DNA from: Gammaproteobacteria bacterium
GTDB taxonomy: Bacteria; Pseudomonadota; Gammaproteobacteria; GRL18
Assembly: GCA_027076245.1 (NCBI GenBank)
Contig: JALTKC010000573.1
Coordinates: 1-8,994, forward strand
DNA length: 8,994 nucleotides
Direction: 5' to 3'
Shown here piece by piece: positions 6,991 through 8,994 of this stretch. Below the pieces are notes generated by a model that was given only the letters and a program-made list of their open reading frames with translations, searched no databases and was not told where the DNA came from. How positions within the stretch are numbered: the stretch's first letter is position 1; the number at the start of each line of letters is the position of its first letter. Position numbers and translations under genes: made by a program.

Positions 6991-8364
6991 TTATTGTAAG
7001 CCGTCAAGCAGCTTTTGATGAATCCCTCCAAAACCGCCATTACTCATTACCAGCAAATGATCACCGCTTTGAGTCACAGCTAAAATTGAGTCTAGCATAT
7101 CATCCAGATTATTATAAGCTTCCGCCTTATCACCTAATGCTTCCAGAGTATCATCAAATTTTGCAGCATAGTCATCCGGCAAATAGAAAAACACCTTATC
7201 GGCACTGGCCAGTGCCCCCGGCAGGGTTTTATTATGCACCTGCATTTTCATGGTATTGGAACGGGGTTCAAGGATAGCAATAATTCGTTCCTGGGCTGGA
7301 ATATGCTGTTTCAGACCATCAATGGTCGTTGCAATGGCAGTCGGATGATGAGCAAAGTCATCATAAACGGTAATATTATTAAGCTTGCCTTTTATTTCCA
7401 TCCTGCGCTTAACATTCTTAAATTCTGCCAGGGCATCAATACCATGCTTCACTGGTACACCGGCATGACGGGCTGCGGCAATGGCCATAACCGCATTAAA
7501 GACATTATGCAGACCTAATAGTTTCCATTTAACCGTTCCCTGCAGCTCGTTATTGTAATTGACCATAAACTCTGAACCATCTTTATTGAGCAGAGAAACA
7601 GACCAGCCAACTTGTTGGTCAGGAGCATGATGTTCAACCAGCATCTCAGTCTGACTCCAGCACCCCATAGCTATGACATCCTGTAGATTTTTGTCACTGT
7701 GTGGATAAATAATCAAGCCGTTTCCGGGAACTGTACGGATCAAATGATGAAACTGTTTTTTTATTGCATCAAGATCGTCAAAGATGTCCGCATGATCAAA
7801 CTCAAGATTATTTAAAATAACCGATCTTGGATGATAGTGAACAAACTTGGAACGCTTATCAAAAAAAGCGGTATCATATTCATCTGCCTCTACCACAAAA
7901 AAAGGTAATTCCCCATTGCGAGCAGAAACACCAAAATTTTCGGGCACACCGCCTATCAGAAAGCCGGGTTTTAAACCGGCATATTCCAGAATCCAGGCCA
8001 GCATACTACTGGTTGTGGTTTTTCCATGAGTACCCGCCACACCCAGCACCCATCTTTGCTGCAAAATATTTTCCGCCAGCCACTGGGCACCGGAAGTATA
8101 GGGAATATTCTGCTCCAGTACATATTCCACCGCCTCATTACCCCTTGACAACGCATTACCAATAACCACAATATCAGCTTTAACCGATTTTAAATCCTCT
8201 GCCTGATACCCCTGAATCAGTGCAATACCCTGCTCTTCTAACTGGGTACTCATAGGTGGATAAACATTAAGATCCTGTCCCGTAACCTTATGCCCGTTAG
8301 CCCGTGCCAACAGGGCAATCCCCCCCATAAAAGTGCCACAGATACCAAGAATATGCACATGCAT
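6991..8364 (-). CDS. mpl: UDP-N-acetylmuramate:L-alanyl-gamma-D-glutamyl-meso-diaminopimelate ligase
   Basis: Mpl reattaches the tripeptide recovered from old murein to UDP-MurNAc, using ATP, and returns it to peptidoglycan synthesis in the cytoplasm. The 457 residues equal the E. coli enzyme length. The N-terminal UDP-binding turn is HILGICGTFMGGIA (4-17). The ATP loop is VAGTHGKTTTSS (109-120). VVEADEYDTAFFD (157-169) and LNNLEFDHADIF (184-195) supply metal and substrate contacts. The Mur ligase C-terminal domain carries YDDFAHHPTA at 334-343 and ends with SNGGFGGIHQKLL. The start codon follows the stop of the membrane gene by one base, and an AGGAG 9 bases upstream lies inside that gene, so the two are translationally linked. 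The mpl-ubiX order is one I recall from other gammaproteobacteria. Confidence 0.97.
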   Translation of the reverse strand: MHVHILGICGTFMGGIALLARANGHKVTGQDLNVYPPMSTQLEEQGIALIQGYQAEDLKSVKADIVVIGNALSRGNEAVEYVLEQNIPYTSGAQWLAENILQQRWVLGVAGTHGKTTTSSMLAWILEYAGLKPGFLIGGVPENFGVSARNGELPFFVVEADEYDTAFFDKRSKFVHYHPRSVILNNLEFDHADIFDDLDAIKKQFHHLIRTVPGNGLIIYPHSDKNLQDVIAMGCWSQTEMLVEHHAPDQQVGWSVSLLNKDGSEFMVNYNNELQGTVKWKLLGLHNVFNAVMAIAAARHAGVPVKHGIDALAEFKNVKRRMEIKGKLNNITVYDDFAHHPTAIATTIDGLKQHIPAQERIIAILEPRSNTMKMQVHNKTLPGALASADKVFFYLPDDYAAKFDDTLEALGDKAEAYNNLDDMLDSILAVTQSGDHLLVMSNGGFGGIHQKLLDGLQ

Positions 8365-8365
8365 A

Positions 8366-8872
8366 TTAATTAACTCCTAGAAAGTAGTTAGAGAGATTGC
8401 TATAGGAAATAAAATAGGTAATAGCCAGGGCAATCCCAAGAAAGAAGGAAATTTCCAGGGCACGCCTGAAAATATGAGCATAGATAGCCAGTATCCAGGC
8501 CAGCAAAATCAGGTTGATCAGTGCAAAACTCTGATCCATTAATATTCCACCCTGCCACAAAAGGGTAAGGGGTAAAAAGAAAAACAGGTTAGTAAAAAGG
8601 CTGATCCCCACAAAAGCCGTTATAGTCTGTATAAATCGGCTCTTATATTTGAACAGGAACAGCCAGATCCAGCTAAAGACAAAAAGCGTTAATATTGAAG
8701 TAAGAGACAATAAAGCCGCATCAAAAGCAGAATAAAAACCCAGACCAAGTAATATCTCAATAATCAAATTACAGACAAATAAGAGAAAAAACAGGCTGGT
8801 GGAATATGGAATATCTTCCGGCCCTTTTTTAAAACGGCAGATATCAGCAAACAGGAGGAGTAATGCTTTCAT
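8366..8872 (-). CDS. Hypothetical four- to five-helix inner-membrane protein
   Basis: This is a 168-residue, very hydrophobic protein without a function I can name. After a short amphipathic N-terminus with FKKGPEDIPYS at about 14-24, hydrophobic stretches lie at about 25-48, 50-75, 80-105, 112-134 and 139-157. There are no charged catalytic-looking clusters, and Yip1-like fold membership is only a possibility. The start at 8872 is chosen over the longer frame beginning at 8977. An AGGG stands four bases upstream, a promoter lies just beyond, and the extra 35 residues would be encoded by the heptamer repeats. It is the first gene of the mpl-ubiX operon and ends one base before the mpl start, which suggests coupled expression. 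Confidence 0.8.
   Translation of the reverse strand: MKALLLLFADICRFKKGPEDIPYSTSLFFLLFVCNLIIEILLGLGFYSAFDAALLSLTSILTLFVFSWIWLFLFKYKSRFIQTITAFVGISLFTNLFFFLPLTLLWQGGILMDQSFALINLILLAWILAIYAHIFRRALEISFFLGIALAITYFISYSNLSNYFLGVN
8374..8378 (-). promoter_or_regulatory. Ribosome binding site of mpl
   Basis: AGGAG on the minus strand, nine bases before the mpl ATG at 8364, lies within the last codons of the membrane-protein gene. It is the best Shine-Dalgarno match at any gene start in the window and fixes the mpl start. Confidence 0.7.
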
Positions 8873-8906
8873 ATATCCCTGGGGAGTTTGGGTTGATAAA
8901 GGGGTG

Positions 8907-8915
8907 ATTATAGCA
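8907..8915 (-). promoter_or_regulatory. Extended -10 promoter of the membrane protein-mpl-ubiX operon
   Basis: On the minus strand the sequence TGC-TATAAT is a perfect -10 hexamer with the TG extension. At 17-bp spacing the -35 region (8930-8935) reads TATGCT, a poor match, as is common for extended -10 promoters. Transcription would start near 8900, giving a leader of about 28 bases before the ATG at 8872. The spacer is a C-run on this strand (G on the plus strand, 8918-8929). The heptamer repeats begin just upstream of the promoter. Confidence 0.65.
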
Positions 8916-8932
8916 TTGGGGAGGGGGGGAGC

Positions 8933-8994
8933 ATAGCGCTGAGCGTTGAGCGCTGAGAAAAAGCAGTTAGCGTTCAACGTTCAGCGTTCAGCGT
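8933..8994. repeat. AGCGYTS heptamer repeat block forming a 22-bp hairpin
   Basis: Two runs of heptamers lie head to head: AGCGCTG, AGCGTTG, AGCGCTG from 8935, and AGCGTTC, AACGTTC, AGCGTTC, AGCGT from 8969. Positions 8935-8956 can pair with 8967-8988 over 22 bp around a 10-base loop (GAAAAAGCAG). In plus-strand RNA 18 pairs are Watson-Crick and four are G-U. The block lies directly upstream of the mpl-operon promoter and may continue beyond the window. It is the same repeat family as at 1-25, in inverted orientation. No T-tract follows in the visible sequence, so a terminator is unproven. Confidence 0.75.

Noticed and set aside
7827..8165. 112-codon plus-strand frame antisense to mpl
   Set aside because: It overlaps the conserved ATP-binding domain of mpl on the other strand, and its translation is low-complexity with many His and Pro residues, typical of antisense reading.
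9..8872. Defence system, toxin-antitoxin pair or biosynthetic cluster
   Set aside because: All seven proteins other than the small membrane protein fall in well-known housekeeping or signalling families, and nothing in gene order suggests a defence or accessory island.
8873..8977. 35-residue N-terminal extension of the small membrane protein
   Set aside because: It is encoded by heptamer repeats and the promoter region, and the ATG at 8872 has an AGGG upstream. The extension would also place the -10 element inside the coding sequence.

Overview
The window looks like chromosomal DNA of a moderately AT-rich gammaproteobacterium. The evidence is a YadG/YadH-type ABC pair, a full-length Mpl of the enterobacterial length class, a UbiX that matches the Pseudomonas enzyme almost residue for residue, and a PAS-GGDEF-EAL protein of gammaproteobacterial style. 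I cannot name the genus. Every gene appears intact. There is no phage, plasmid, tRNA, rRNA or CRISPR signal.

Layout from left to right. (1) Positions 9-2909, minus strand: a membrane-anchored, two-domain cyclic-di-GMP enzyme whose last codons and stop lie inside a heptamer repeat. (2) Positions 2910-3292: a divergent intergenic region. It holds a 176-bp element (3040-3215) with perfect 19-bp terminal inverted repeats and a 5-bp target duplication (ATAAT). Its whole length folds as one imperfect palindrome. (3) Positions 3293-5696, plus strand: a tight three-gene operon of ABC ATPase, ABC-2 permease and a DedA-family membrane protein. (4) Positions 5671-8872, minus strand: a four-gene operon transcribed toward the DedA gene, in the order small membrane protein, mpl, ubiX, Lon-N-domain protein. 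It has an extended -10 promoter at 8907-8915. The two operons meet tail to tail with a 26-bp coding overlap. (5) Positions 8933-8994: a second, larger block of the heptamer repeats seen at the left end, here able to form a 22-bp hairpin.

Most of the genes act at the cell envelope: c-di-GMP sensing, small-molecule export, a DedA transporter or scramblase, and murein tripeptide recycling by Mpl. UbiX supplies prenylated FMN for ubiquinone synthesis. The protein-coding content is ordinary housekeeping. The unusual content is the non-coding DNA: the palindromic MITE-like element, whose arm mismatches are strongly strand-biased, and the AGCGYTS heptamer repeats, which sit at a gene end and upstream of a promoter.
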